Assembly: GCA_030407005.1 (NCBI GenBank)
Contig: JAUDYN010000007.1
Coordinates: forward strand, 3,162,001 to 3,226,000
DNA: 64,000 nt
Direction: 5' to 3'
Source of the DNA: Desarmillaria ectypa
Taxonomy: Eukaryota; Basidiomycota; Agaricomycetes; Agaricales; Physalacriaceae
The notes beneath the pieces are model-generated. The model saw nothing but the letters and a program-made list of their open reading frames with translations. It was not told the DNA's origin and searched no databases. Each line of letters begins with the position of its first letter. Positions within the stretch are counted from its first letter, which is position 1. Shown piece after piece: positions 1 to 11,687 of the stretch. The position numbers and the translations under genes were made by a program.

Positions 1-240
1 AAAGACAAGGGTGTCAGATTGTAAGTCCAGTAGTACGAGAAAGCCATTCTCAAATGATGATATCCGACTCGACGACCGAATGGGTTTACATACCATTGGC
101 GCGGAGTGATAGACAATGCGGACTCGAGGGTTTGAACTAGAAGCAAAAACGCGCCCCGAGTCGTTAGTCACCGTAAATATTACCCTTGTACAATACAATT
201 TCAGCCAGCCAGAGTGAGTTAAAAAACGCCCTTGCCCCTG
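1..240. repeat. diverged duplicate of the segment at 57.35-57.64 kb (copy 1)
   Basis: This stretch aligns by eye with about 57348-57640 in the same orientation. Shared anchors include GAAAGYCATTCT, CATACCAT, GGCGCGGAG/TGCGCGGAG, CAATGCGGACT, AACTAGAAGCAAA, TTCAGCCAG and CGCCCTTGCCC-like words in the same order. In the second copy the segment lies directly upstream of a minus-strand DPBB gene, so copy 1 may be the 5' flank of another DPBB gene lying just left of the window. Many substitutions and small indels separate the copies, so the duplication is old. Similarity begins at base 1, so the true left end is unseen. Confidence 0.7.
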
Positions 241-1170
241 AGATATTCATAGGGTGGCTACATGCGGAAGCGGAAAATAGCGGGTGTAGTGAGGTAAGGA
301 GATGAAGAAGGTAGAATGATCTCCATTCTAGTAGTAGTCCTTGTGCAGGTATCACTGAATCGAAGTCAAAGCTGGTCTTGAATAGTTTGAGACTTGGCCT
401 CGGACTGTCCAGTGGGAGATAGGTCCTGGAAGATGGATAAAAAGCCATCATCCTATATCGGTATTCTCAGAGGAAACGGAAGCCGAAATCCGCTTCTCCA
501 TGACGAAGACATCAATGCCACGTTTCAAATCGTCGAAATAAGGAAGGCACACGTACCACGTGATCATCATTTGGAACCCAAGAGACAGTCAATTGAGTCA
601 GAGACATCAACGTCGAAGATTACTGTGAATCATGTTCGTCTGCTCCTACTAATAAGTTCTATCACGAATTATGGGGGAATATTTCAGTATTCCTCAAGTC
701 TCAAAACTCAGAGCCTCAGCTAACTGTTGTTTAGCTTTCACGCGTCGGAAACCGCATGATAGCACATTAACGGCCAAGCGCAGATGGTAAAAAAGTCAGT
801 CATGCCAAACCATCCGGTCAAATGTCAAGCTCATTCCACTGGCGTATTCATTATCAGGGTTTTCGTAGCTCGGTGTCAAAATGAGCAAATGAACTGAAGA
901 TCTCTCCCGGTGCACGAGGTATATACTCACCGGCTCCATTTCAATGCAAAAATTGCGATAAGTCATCGCTATTCCCAAATCGGATAGGATAACACTTGAA
1001 CTGACATATGAATTAACCGGATGTAGCGCCATAAAGGTTGCTATATCAAGTCGGAACGGCAGCAGGAAGATGCAAAATTCGGCGTCAATAGAACATGCCT
1101 ACAAGTAAAAGGCAACAATGCAACAAAGAAAGGCTAACGTCATTGATACACTGTGTCAAGTTATGAATGA
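241..1170. other. no supported gene
   Basis: Only short overlapping ORFs without recognisable motifs or convincing splice pairs are visible here. It may be flank belonging to the duplicated segment on its left. Confidence 0.5.
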
Positions 1171-1603
1171 CTAGCCTGTGGACGGCGCAGAAGACTTATC
1201 TCGTACCTTCGAATCCTCCAACGAATCTCGCCCAATGTCCTCCATCAGGTCGCCGTTAACTTTTTGAGACGAATCTGTCGTCCGATCCAGTCCATCATAA
1301 GGGAGGATCTGGGACTGCCAGAACAGGGGCTGCGATAGCCTTACCCCATTGAGATAATCCAGCCCGTTGAAGCTGACATCCAACAACCCTTCAGAACTTA
1401 CCATCAACCTGCACGGAACGATCAATGTACCTGGTCGGCGTAAGTATCTCATACCTCAGCAGCGAATTAAGACGCACATAAATTTCCCTGGCATTTCGTG
1501 GCTTCTTCCGGCGTTTGGACTGTGGGAAAAAATATGGTCCGCTACTTCGCAGAGCGTCCAAGTGTCTTGGGTTTGAGACAGACGGGTCCCTAGTGGATGT
1601 CAT
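1171..1603 (-). CDS. hypothetical protein, two exons
   Basis: Reading from ATG at 1603, a first exon encodes a basic N-terminus (SKRRKKPRNARE). It is joined through a candidate 46-nt GTATGA...GTGCAG intron to an exon containing LLDVSFNGLDYLNG and ending at 1171. The product would be about 128 residues with a lysine/arginine-rich patch and an acidic C-terminus. I recognise no family. The codon pattern after splicing looks more natural than the alternatives, but there is no conserved motif to prove it. It could be a fragment of a larger gene or a chance ORF pair. Confidence 0.3.
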
Positions 1604-1811
1604 AATGATATGATAGAGGAATCAAAGCAGCAAAGAGACGTGACTTGTTTGATGATCTGATCGGTACCACTATGTATGTTTTCAAGATCACTTATTTTGT
1701 GGTTTTCCATAAATAAATGTTGGTTACTACATTATCCAATACCAGTGCTTCTGCATTCCCATCACGACTGAAAATTAGGAACTGCGTCAGTGCGGGAAAA
1801 TAAATTCAATA

Positions 1812-2833
1812 TTAGACGATACCCAACTTCAACAGCCATCTATTAATATCCCGACCGGGACAGCAATTATATGACTTCTCCACCGTAGATATATTGATTA
1901 ATGAAGGACATGCAGCTGCTATCTTCTCCAGACACGGCCGAGAGTATGGCATCGATACAAAAAGATTTTGCATATTGGGAAAACGCGCGACAGCTTCTGC
2001 GATTTGAGGTGCGGATATCGATTCGAAATCAGTGATGTCAAGTTCCGTAATATTGACCTAGCGTTGCTCCGCTCGCCCATGCGAGCTGGGGAACGCAAAG
2101 TCTGCCCATATGGCGCCGGTGGAGATGAGGTCCTCGAGACGGATACTCAAGCTATATACGTTGGGTAGCTGTGAGATAATCAGGAATGTGTCTTGATATT
2201 TATGAATAAATTGTGTTACATTCATCGACGATGGACCCGCTTCTAAACGTATGGACCTTACGGCGGCCAAACGCTGCGGCAGGATGAATGTTAAGATATT
2301 GGGAGGGGCTGAGATGTACGATAGCTGTGGAAGGGGTTAGATGGGAGTATGTTCCGTCGAAGACAAAAGTCCCACCGTTTCAGAAATGGAGATATCTTCA
2401 ATAGAGGTACGCAACAGGAATTTGTAGAAGTCATTGACGTCGATGCCCCCTTGTTGGAGGTTTAGTATACGCAGGTGAGGGAGCGTGTCATCGTCCTGAC
2501 AGGCGACTGGTTCATTGATAGAACCAACCAATCAGCGAAATGCTTGGGCTGTGGATACAGGGCAACTGTTTCCAACGAGGTAAGCGGTGGCGGATGGAAG
2601 CCAGCGCATGACACGCTGTCTACCTCCAAGTCTTGTTGGAGGCCCCCGAATGCAGTAAGATTCTCGCAATTTAACTGCCTTAGATCTAGACAAAAGGCGT
2701 CAAGATCTGAGGGTGGCATTGATTCTACGGTATGAGGGCTGACGTTTGACAAATCAACAGAGACATCGGGAGGATCGACAATGGAATCAAAATAGCGAAT
2801 GACTTCCCGTACCTCCTTTGCAAAGTCGTCCAT
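1812..2833 (-). pseudogene. leucine-rich-repeat / F-box-associated-like protein, possibly broken
   Basis: Exons on the minus strand encode a protein of the F-box/LRR style common in Agaricomycetes. It has repeated hydrophobic segments such as LPHLRILNLQQGG, SIRLEAGPSS, LPNVYSLSIRLEDL, NITELDITDFES and RFPNMQNLFVSMP. A 51-nt intron (GTGGGA...CACAG) ending near 2338 removes one in-frame TAA. A second in-frame stop, TAG at 2058-2060, lies between two stretches that clearly continue the same LRR pattern down to the terminal TAA at 1812. I found no splice pair of the right phase to remove it. No F-box motif is visible at the N-terminus, so the start at 2833 may be internal, with an exon near 3020 a possible beginning. 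Either the gene carries a nonsense mutation or an intron has been missed. Confidence 0.5.
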
Positions 2834-3805
2834 GAGAATACAGATGAAGAGGGAGAAAGTCGGTTTTGTGCGAAAGCAAAGGCGTAACTTCCTGAAAAAA
2901 AGAATAGGGATAGTAATCTGGTCTAAATGAAATGAATGTCGACTTCAAGTGGGGGCCAAGGTGATAGATAAAGAGGCATCGTTGAGACGTCGATAGACAC
3001 ATGCGAGCGAGATGCTTCCATAATATATTCAAGAATTATGAATAACAGTTCGGTTGGAAGAGTAGGAAGACACAGATAGCCTCATACCTGGACTGCTCTC
3101 TCGAATTTTGTGGCATTTCTTATAAGCCGTGTTTGTTCCAACGATTGTGTTGAGTCTTGAAAGCAATGTGCCACGGCTGGGATGACTCGGCTTCTGATTG
3201 ACTCCGAAATCAAATGAAATATCTGACTTTGGCTTGGCTCGGCTCGGCTTCAAGCCGTTGACTTTTGCCGAGTCATTGACTGCATTCCCGAATGGGAAAG
3301 TACAAGGTGAAAGCCAGTAACAAATGGTATACATGCGAAAATAGTTTCCAATTTACTTATAAGTTACACCCTGAGTTCATTTGGGCAAGGTAGAGACCGA
3401 CTTTCCAAAATTGGACGGAGTCATTGACTTTGGCCGGCAAGCCATCATAAGTTGAGTCAGAGCCGAATCGAGCCATTTGGGGCCTGAGCGACTCGGCTCA
3501 GTCCGACTCCGGCCCCACTCGGCGACTCGTGGCAACACTAGCTGGACGTGACCCGAGGATTCCAACATTTCGGTTGCGCCACTTTCCCATGTTGTTTTTA
3601 TCTCCATCTTATGGCCCATGTGCAAACACCGTATTATCATTCTGCGATCTACTGAATTGAGCGCGTGACTACTTATGTGTTCTGGAGCTTCGAGCTACAA
3701 TCGTGCTGGAACAGCCAAAGCACGCCATCAGGATAACGACTGGAACTTAAGCTAACTTTAGGCGTTACGTTACAAGATGTATCCTCATTGTCGTCTCCAT
3801 CAGCC
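2834..3805. other. intergenic region between divergent genes
   Basis: It separates the minus-strand LRR-like gene from the plus-strand MFS gene. It holds a run of near-repeats of the word GACTCGGC/GGCTCGG around 3185-3260 and 3470-3530. No gene is supported. Confidence 0.45.
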
Positions 3806-5980
3806 ATGGCCGCCGATTCAGACAAACGGTCCACTTCTAGTCATAGCAAGGAAGAGGAGGCTACCGAAGATGTTTACAGCCAAGGCACTATTGACCCGAT
3901 CTATCAGCGGAAGGCCCATATCCTCAACGATGCGATTCAGGATATTGGGATGGGGAAATATCAGGTCCATCTGAACCTGCTTCTCCTTTGATTGCTGTCT
4001 CATGCGCGTCTCTTTAGTGGGCTTTGTTCGTAGTTACAGGCTTTGGTTGGCTTGCGTGAGTTTGTATGCTCTTTGACGATGTGACTACAATTTGATAACG
4101 TTCTTAGGGACAATCTATGGCCAGTATGCTGCTCTCTGAGTAACCGTCATCCGATTCAACATTTAAAACCTTGACAGATTGTAACTGGACTCATCTTGCC
4201 ACCAGTCGTACAAGAATTTCAATTTCAAGGGCCTTTCCTCAAGCTTGGACAGAATATTGGTCTTCTCGTTGGCGCAGTGTTCTGGGGTGTAGGATCTGAT
4301 ATTTGGGGACGCAGGTTAGACATTTGGTACTCTTTTTCTCTCCATCTCGTAACCAAGTCTATCAGAATTTCCTTCAACATCACCCTACTTATCACAGGCG
4401 TTTTTGCCCTTGCAGCTGGAGGTTCACCAAATTATGTTGCTTTGTCTTCGCTCGCTGCAGTATGGTCTATCGGAGTCGGAGGTAATCTTCCTGTCGATTC
4501 TGCAATATTTTTAGGCGCGTCTCCTAATGCTATGACTCGGAGGTCTGACGCTTAACGAATCTCGTAGAATTTCTCCCAAAGTCTCATCAGTACCTTCTTA
4601 CCGTCCTCTCTATATGGTGGGCGTTTGGTCAGCTGCTGGGAAGTTTGGTATGTGCGATCTTCGGCTCCATGTTTCCGTGTAATGACCATGTTGCGTAGGT
4701 TGCGTGGCCTCTGATCGGTAATTATTCATGTGAAACCGCCCAGGTTCCCTGTCCGCGCTCGGCAAACCAAGGATGGCGATATTTCCTGTTCGCGATGGGA
4801 GGATTGATGATGTTGCTTTGGGGCGTCCGATTTTTCATCTTCAAGCTCTATGAAAGTCCCAAGTACCTAATGGGCCGGGGAAGAGACGCCGAGGCTGTAG
4901 AGGCTGTGCATAAGGTCGCCAGGTACAACGGGAAAGAAAGCACCTTGACGATTGAAGATCTGAGAAAGGCGGGCAAAGAGAAAGAGAATTCGGATGTGAA
5001 TCCAGTGATCATGGATACTTCTGTGAGGGCGGCTGTCCGGAGGAACTTGAGTGAGCTCAGCGGGGATCATGTTCGCCCGCTATTTTCCAGCGCAAAACTG
5101 GCCTGGTCGACTAGTTTGATCATTATCTTGTGGGGTGGGTTCTTCCCTTCGTGCTTCTGGGCCTATCTGACGCAGTTCCGTAGCGCTCATTGGACTCGCC
5201 TTTCCTCTGTGTGTATTCCTTCATCCTTCTCCAATGTCCGCTGACATATTGAAGGTACAACGCCTTCGTGACTTATTAGTGAGATCTTTTTTCCTTCTAA
5301 ATTTGATACACTCATTCGTATTGTTCGTTAGTTTATCCACGCGAGGCGCTGATTTCGGTGATGGCTCCGTGTACATCACCTATCGCAACGTAAGTACCTC
5401 TTTTCGCTCCTCCGGGTCATCATTAATAATATCAAGCTACCAGCAAACCATCTTAAGCGTAATCGGAATTCCTGGGGCACTACTAGCGGGATACCTCGTC
5501 GAGCTCCCTTTTCTCGGCCGTCGTGGTACCTTGTCTATATCAACAGGTTATTCCGCGTCGTTTTCCTCCGATCCCCAGCTAACTAACCCTCTCCCTAGTC
5601 CTTACAGGCGTGTTCATTCTCGCATCGACCACCGCACGGACCTCTGACGCTTTGCTCGGATGGAACTGTGCGTATAGTTTTACGAGCAACGTCATGTACG
5701 GCGTCCTCTACGCCCTCACGCCTGAGTTGTTCCCTACCAAGGATCGCGGTACGGGGAATGCACTTGCAGCTGCGGCCAATAGGGTCTTTGGAGTTATGGT
5801 CAGTCGGGCTCTTTTCTTTATCTTCTTCGTATTTCTGAGTATTGGCAGGCCCCGATTATCGCCTTGTATGCGGATTTGACGACATCCGTACCGATGTTTG
5901 TTTCGGGGGCACTGTTTCTGGTGGCAGGAGCAATATCACTGCTGTTACCGTTTGAGTCGAGGGGGAAGGCAGCTCTGTGA
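3806..5980 (+). CDS. major facilitator superfamily transporter (SV2/sugar-porter-like)
   Basis: The spliced product is a 12-helix MFS carrier of the plasma membrane or vacuole. The N-terminal cytosolic stretch is followed by helix 1 (WALFVVTGFGWLADNLW) and helix 2. Next comes the loop-2/3 signature FWGVGSDIWGRR, typical of MFS carriers. A central hydrophilic loop holds KLYESPKYLMGRGRDAEAV, a PESP/ESPKYL motif shared with sugar porters and SV2-like proteins. The second half has LPFLGRRGTL and the late motif ELFPTKDRGTGNALAAA, also SV2/sugar-porter-like. The gene has about nine short introns, e.g. GTGAGT...TTCTTAG before DNLWP. The start at 3806 (ATGGCCGCCGATTC) begins the conserved acidic N-terminus; an ATG at 3777 is in another frame. 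The substrate cannot be read from the sequence; fungal relatives are annotated only as general substrate or organic-solute carriers. Confidence 0.9.
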
Positions 5981-6516
5981 GCCTATGAGATTGATTTTGA
6001 CTTGAATTCCGGGCTGGTTTGAGATGCTGTGTAAGTACGAATCAATTGTTGGTTACTTCCGATACTTACTTACGTCTTCAGACTAGCTTGTGAATGTTTT
6101 ATCCTACGTGGTGATGCAAATAAATTCATCGTATAGCCAAGTCCTGGATCGAAGCTCTACAAATGATCATCAATCAACGTTCGGCGTAGCCCATGCATAG
6201 CGCAATACTTTTAGCTGAAGCTCATAATCAGCTCCTTTGAGTCCTCGAGACGAGCACCTACGATGGTATTCAAGTATGTTATACGATGTTTCCTTCGTTG
6301 TATGTTTGTCTCATTCGCAAAAGCCTCCCAAAAATTTGCCTTTACGAAATCTATTTCGTCTCACACTGTTGATACTTACCAATGATGGCCTTTGAAGTGA
6401 TGGTGTAGCCCTCGGTGATACCGGTCTGACTGCACAGCATCTTGACCCATAGTCTGCTTCCCTTTATATAAATGAAATAGCGATTACTTCCTAGAAACCT
6501 CAAAGTACGCACCACC
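5981..6516. other. intergenic region
   Basis: No gene is supported between the MFS stop and the RTA1 start. It holds the 3' flank of the transporter and the promoter of the next plus-strand gene. Confidence 0.5.
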
Positions 6517-7791
6517 ATGTTCGACCATGAAGGTAAGTAACGTCTCCTCCATAATAAACATGGCCAACTCTTTCGACAGCCCGCGCGGCCGAGGAAATCA
6601 CGAGCTTTTATGGATACACGCCCAACAGAGCGATATGTATCTTATTCCTATCTCTGTTTTCATTGTCAACGAGTAGGTGGCCTTTTCCCTTCAAGGTTTA
6701 TGTGCTGACTTTCGGCGCTTTTAGTCATGCATGTAGCCCAAGCAATCGCGTACCGAACATGGTGGTGGCTCTGTACGGCGGTTCTTTGTGGTGTCCTTGA
6801 AATCCTAGGATGGAGTGCGCGTCTCTGGTCGAGTTTCAATCCTGGATTGAAGGATCCTTTTGGGATGCAGTGAGCCAGCCGTCCTTCACGGTCTTATGTC
6901 CTAGCTGATCTTGTACCACCAGGTTGACATGCACAATATTGGCGCCCACGCCGCTGTTGGCTGCAAACTTTGTGATCCTGGAGAAGTTGATTCAGCATCT
7001 AGGGACGGAGTACAGCCGATTAAGCCCGAAAGCTTGCACGTTGTTTCTTTTTATCTTCATAAATGTCATTTGACTGTGGCGCAGATATGATCCTGTTTTG
7101 TACGTGTGATGTTATTTCGCTGGTAGTACAGGCATTTGGAGGAGGGTTAGCCTCAAGTGCGGTGTCTCGTGGTACCGATCCAGAGAAGGTACGAACTTTC
7201 AGTGGAGTTGTCTGTAATTTGGCCACTCATGTTTATGTCTAGGGCGGCCACATAATGCTCATCGGTGTTGCATTTCAACTGGGTGCGTCTGACTCTTCTC
7301 ATGAGACAAGAGTGACATTTTGACGCGTAGTACCAGCGGTTATTACTGTATATTCAATCTTGGGCATCGAATTCTTCGCAAGATACTTTATTAATGCAGC
7401 CATTCGGATTCCTGGACCACGAGTCGATTTGACAGAGAACTTGAAATGTTTGATTGCAGCACTCGTGTTCAGCACTATCTGTCTGTTTATTCGGTGAGTT
7501 CTAGTCACGTCAGTGCCCTCAAATGGCTGAGATTTTCGCAGAGCAGAATATCGAGTTATAGAGCTCGAGGATGGCTGGGGTGGGAAAATCATCACAACGG
7601 AGGTGTATTTTAGTATGTGTTCCGGCATCGTATCTCTGCCTATGATCCTGATGGATAAAATAGATGTCCTTGATGGAGCTATGATAACGCTGGCGATATA
7701 TATCGTCAATTTATTCCATCCTGGGAAGATCTTTCGTACAAGGGATTCGATGAAAAACGGGCATGCACTCTTGAGGGTACCTGGGTCTTAA
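6517..7791 (+). CDS. RTA1-like seven-helix membrane protein
   Basis: This is a fungal-specific RTA1-domain protein, a family that includes lipid-translocating or toxin-resistance membrane proteins such as Rta1 and Rsb1. The spliced reading starts MFDHEARAAEEITSFYGYTP and shows seven hydrophobic segments. The RTA1 hallmarks are YRTWWWLCTAVLCGVLEILGW, CTILAPTPLLAANFVILEKL, EYSRLSPK, TCDVISLVVQAFGGG and FRAEYRVIELEDGWGG-like in order. About seven introns are needed; six are GT-AG. The junction between RLSPK and the CDVISLVVQ helix only works with a 49-nt GC-AG intron at 7036-7084. The final helix (LDGAMITLAIYIVNLFHPG) is followed by a short basic tail. It is complete in length for the family. 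The actual substrate is unknown. Confidence 0.9.
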
Positions 7792-9144
7792 CTACTGTTT
7801 TAGATGTGTTTTACGTCTTTCCTTGAAGGCATCAAGTAGAACAAAGAAAGTGGGGGAGTGGCAGACTGGTCGAATGAGTGTTGGTAGTGACGCCCAGAAA
7901 TTCTAGAATCGCTCAGTCAAGAGACGAAAATCGGAACAGGTACAGGCTCCGCTAACAATGACACTGTAGATTCGCGGACATATGATGATGTTGTATCGGT
8001 GGCATCTATCTAGATAATTTACGTATAAAAAAGTCTGCAATAGCGTCTGCAGCAGGAACTATTCTTAGGTCTCGAGGTTAGTGGAACGCGGCTGTGGCGT
8101 GGCACGAAAGTTCCCAGTTGGGACGTTGGCTTGCCAGTTCCAGAGTTGCAATTGCAACACAACCAACGACATAGAACCCTTAACAACTTCCAACGAATCC
8201 TATTGTCAGAATTTATCAGTAGCCTCATCATATCAATGAGAGTGCTCGTTCTTCTTTCAAAATTTATCACTGCAGAAGGGGCAAGACGATGAGAAGAGAG
8301 GAGTTTACCGTGAGTCCACTTCTTTTCCTTTACTTATCTGGAGCGCCTTTCCAATTTGTTCCTCCAGCCGCCTTGTATTCATCGATGGAAGTCGGTGGTA
8401 CTATGCTTTCCAGACGATACCACTTCTGATGAGGCCGTTGAAGCATATCTCCTCCATCGCTGACAGTCCTGTAGCCTGCCACTCGTGACTGCTCGCTGAA
8501 GGAGAGCCAGAAATCTACGTTTGACGGTGTCGCTATAGAAAGAAGATATTATAGGATGACATACAAACTTCGTGCGTTATATTTCCTATGATTTTCTGTT
8601 CGTATTGTTTAATGTAGTACCTTGCCATCAAACCCAGATACAGTGAGAACGACCGTAGTTTCCTCATAGCAACACCGATGAAGTCGCAGAAACCATTTGG
8701 ATTTTTCGAGCCAGCGTCGTTGCTGCGGATGCCGACTTGCTGAATGACCGTCACAGAACAGCTGTGGACTTCAAACTCGCCCATACAGTTGAGGTCTTAT
8801 GCCGCAGATACATGCCTGGCTGTATAGATAATGATGAATGAGGGGAGGGATCCGGACCTGGGTATAAGTGGAGGGTGTAGCCCACAATTCTCAACGTGAC
8901 TCCTCCTTCCACGCCTGATCTACGCCTATATCCTTACCTTGATTTTAAAGTTGATAAGTACCGCGAAATGTTTGGAACGCTCTGACAGCATTGATGGAAC
9001 AAAGGTCTTTCTTTGTCACTGTGCCTGTTCCTTTGTCCTGACTCTTTGTTTTCCAAAGTACAACATATTATCAAATTTCCAGGCAGAAAGCAGCTGCTTA
9101 TAAAGAGTCATGCACTGATGTCCTTAATCTATCACCACTCCTTC
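7792..9144. other. gene-poor interval
   Basis: Apart from the small two-exon ORF listed separately at 8289-8463, only overlapping short ORFs without motifs are visible. The last few hundred bases are presumably the promoter and 5' UTR of the SET-domain gene; a pyrimidine-rich stretch lies at about 8900-9050. Confidence 0.4.
8289..8463 (+). CDS. candidate small peptide gene, two exons
   Basis: ATG at 8289 opens MRREEFT, followed by a canonical GTGAGT donor and a pyrimidine-rich CTCCAG acceptor. The second exon reads PPCIHRWKSVVLCFPDDTT and ends at TGA 8461-8463, giving about 38 residues. No family is recognised. The splice pair is good, but the product is very short, so it may be a relic or chance. 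Confidence 0.25.
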
Positions 9145-10671
9145 ATGAAGCAAGACTCTCTGACGACTGCAGCAACCACACGGGAGCTTGAGCCTCAGGG
9201 TTCCAGTCCTATCTCCCTTTTGAATGCTGACACTGCATCGCTGCCAGTTCTACTTGAAGACGTCAGAAGCAACGTGCATGCCCACACTGTGGAGCTGAAC
9301 TGCGACGCCGCTGAAAATGCTGGTACGTTCTTATGTCTACGTTGGTCGGAATCCGCCAAACTGATATTTGCAGGCAAACCGAAAGGCTACCAAGGTATGA
9401 ACTATCGCAATGCCCCGAGGCAGACCATGGAGGATCAGACCGTCCATCCGGATGACCAGACAATCATAACATCACAGCCCATGCCGGGCGAAAGCGACAC
9501 CCTTGCCACTTTCCCTGATGGCTGGGCGGAGTGCATGGTCACAGGCTACGTAAAAAAGCAGATCCTGGCTACACCTGGGTTTCCCCGTCCGATTGAACGT
9601 ACGAAGGAACCGATGTTTCATATCTCTTCGACGCCAGATAGAGGCCTGGGAATGTTCGCTTCAAGAGGAATGAAAACGGGGGATCTCATACTGGATGAAA
9701 GGCCGATGATAGTGGCGCCTGTGCTAGCAGATCCTAGGGTCATGGCTTTTCCTGAGGACTTCACCGAGGACCAGATCTTTCAAGCTGCAGTATATGAATA
9801 CGAGAAAACACTGGGATTTTGTTTCCGCCGTATGCCAAAGGAAAACCAACAGGCGTTCATGGAACTATCTAATTGCCATCAACGCGATGGAAGCGGGACA
9901 CTATTCGGCATCATCAGAACGAATGGGTATGAGGTTGAAGGGCTAAAGGATAAAGGTATGGTTTTTCCTTTTTCTGTGGTCACAGGCGGTTGATTTGTCA
10001 ATAGACGCGCAAGAGCCTTTTGGCATCTACACCGCTGTTTGGGATAAACTTTCCCGTTTGAATCATAGGTGAGCTCTGTACATCAAGCACGCCAAACCCC
10101 GATCTTACTTGTTCGGCACAGCTGTTCTCCCAACATCTGCCGCAAATGGAACACAGCCTCTTTCTCTATGCAAATCCGGGCCGCGCGCGACATCGAGGAA
10201 GGCGAAGAGCTCACGACAGCGTACTGTGCAATTCTCAATCCTGCTGCGAAGCGTGAAACTGATCTTGCACCGTACGACTTCAAATGTACGTGTGCGGCAT
10301 GTTTGAACCCATCCCAGTCCGATGTGAAACGAGAGGGGTTTAGTCATCGGCCGGTGCTCGTCCCGCCATTCGTAGGCAAGGGAAAAGGGAAGGGGGATTG
10401 GCTCGATCCCGCATTGAAGATGCTCGCAGAGATGGAAGAGGAGGGTGTGCAGGCTAGCTTGTATTACAAGACGACGCTGTATCAATTGGTGACAGCTTGC
10501 GTTTATATGGGTGACAAAGACAAGGCGCTCATGTATGGACGCAAGCTGGCGGCTATTTCGAGAGCGCGGGGGGAGAGCGTGGATACTAGTTTCACGAGTT
10601 CTAATAAGCTGAAGAGACTACCGCAGTGGGGGATGGTGGAAAGGCAGGCGGCACTCCAAGTCTATCGTTGA
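9145..10671 (+). CDS. SET-domain protein (lysine methyltransferase fold)
   Basis: The product has the split SET-domain layout of fungal SMYD/SET5-type proteins without a visible MYND finger. An N-terminal SET strand reads HISSTPDRGLGMFASRGMKTG...ILDERP. After two introns the catalytic core NHSCSPNICRKWN is followed by RAARDIEEGEELTTAYC, with the conserved NHSC and GEEL..xY elements that bind S-adenosylmethionine and the lysine. A post-SET Cys cluster, FKCTCAACL, follows. A C-terminal helical TPR-like segment (LYYKTTLYQLVTACVYMGDKDKALMYGRKLA) matches the usual tail. Start 9145 (MKQDSL) was chosen as the start nearest the homologous region; upstream in-frame ATGs at 9118 and 9013 are possible. 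A 51-nt candidate intron at 9323-9373 is stopless and in frame. The methylation target is unknown. Confidence 0.88.
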
Positions 10672-11687
10672 TATCATTTCCTCGAAAGTACAGTCCGCGC
10701 TACGACATCCCTTTACGGCATTTCTCTACTGTCAGCTGCCTTTCAATACTAGGTTTGCATCTCTCATGTCACTTCGTTTATCCCAACTTGTGTTAGTCGA
10801 AACGAATCTTACATGCCACCCGAAACTTTGATAATTTTTGCCGAAAGAGCCAGCGCGATGTACATTTCTTCTGCATCAAAGTACAATTGGCTCTGACGAT
10901 ACCATATGCATGTGGGTAATCAACGACTGAGCTTCATACCTTTCCTTCTAGTTCAAACCCGAGTTCATTTACTATTTTCGTCTCATCAATATATCCTGTC
11001 CATTCAATAGCTGTTCTGCAACAGTCGTTTACCGACGGTCTACTCGAGCAACTTCGATCCATTTGGAATACAGCGGGTTTCCTGGCCTCAGTAGCGACAA
11101 TCACACGACAGTGGTAGGTCACCAATGGCTTGTTTCTTGCACAGGTCTGAACTGTTCAGCTATTGTTCGCATACACATCACGATTGGACGAACCGATTTT
11201 CATTAATGGATCAAGCCTACTCATTTGTTGGCACGCTTTACTCTTCTTCGACGTCTACACCCTTTGAGAAGCTTATGAGTCTCAAGCTAACCTCCCATTA
11301 TCACTTCAAGATCCCAGTCTTTTCATCTTACCGTCGGTGTGGAATCCTTCCTTATTCACTTACATTCGCGCCTTCCTCCTTTTCAATTGCCGCAGCTGCC
11401 CACACTTGGAGTCGGCATTTGATAACGCCTGCCAGATATGCTGGTCTTATCTGTGGACTGCTTTCGTCCCGAACTCGCTCCTGAGCAACCGCCCGCTTTG
11501 TATGTTGTCGAAACGTTCAAAACGTCGATATCATCCTGGTTTCATTTTTGCATGCATCTCAGTCCGTATTTTGGTCCCTGCTACCTCATAATGTACGCGT
11601 TTCTCGAGGTTCCTACAGACGCATAAAAAGCAGAGCAAGTTTGACTTTTGTTATCATTCAAGCAACTACCGAAATAATCAACATACA
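10672..11687. other. intergenic region upstream of DPBB gene 1
   Basis: No gene is supported. A TATA-like element lies at 11621-11630, 58-67 nt before the DPBB start codon. Confidence 0.45.
11621..11630 (+). promoter_or_regulatory. TATA-like element of DPBB gene 1
   Basis: GCATAAAAAG sits 67 nt upstream of the ATG at 11688. Comparable ACG-(T/C)ATWAAARG elements precede the two DPBB paralogues at 57281-57290 and 59656-59665, so the three promoters seem related. Confidence 0.5.
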
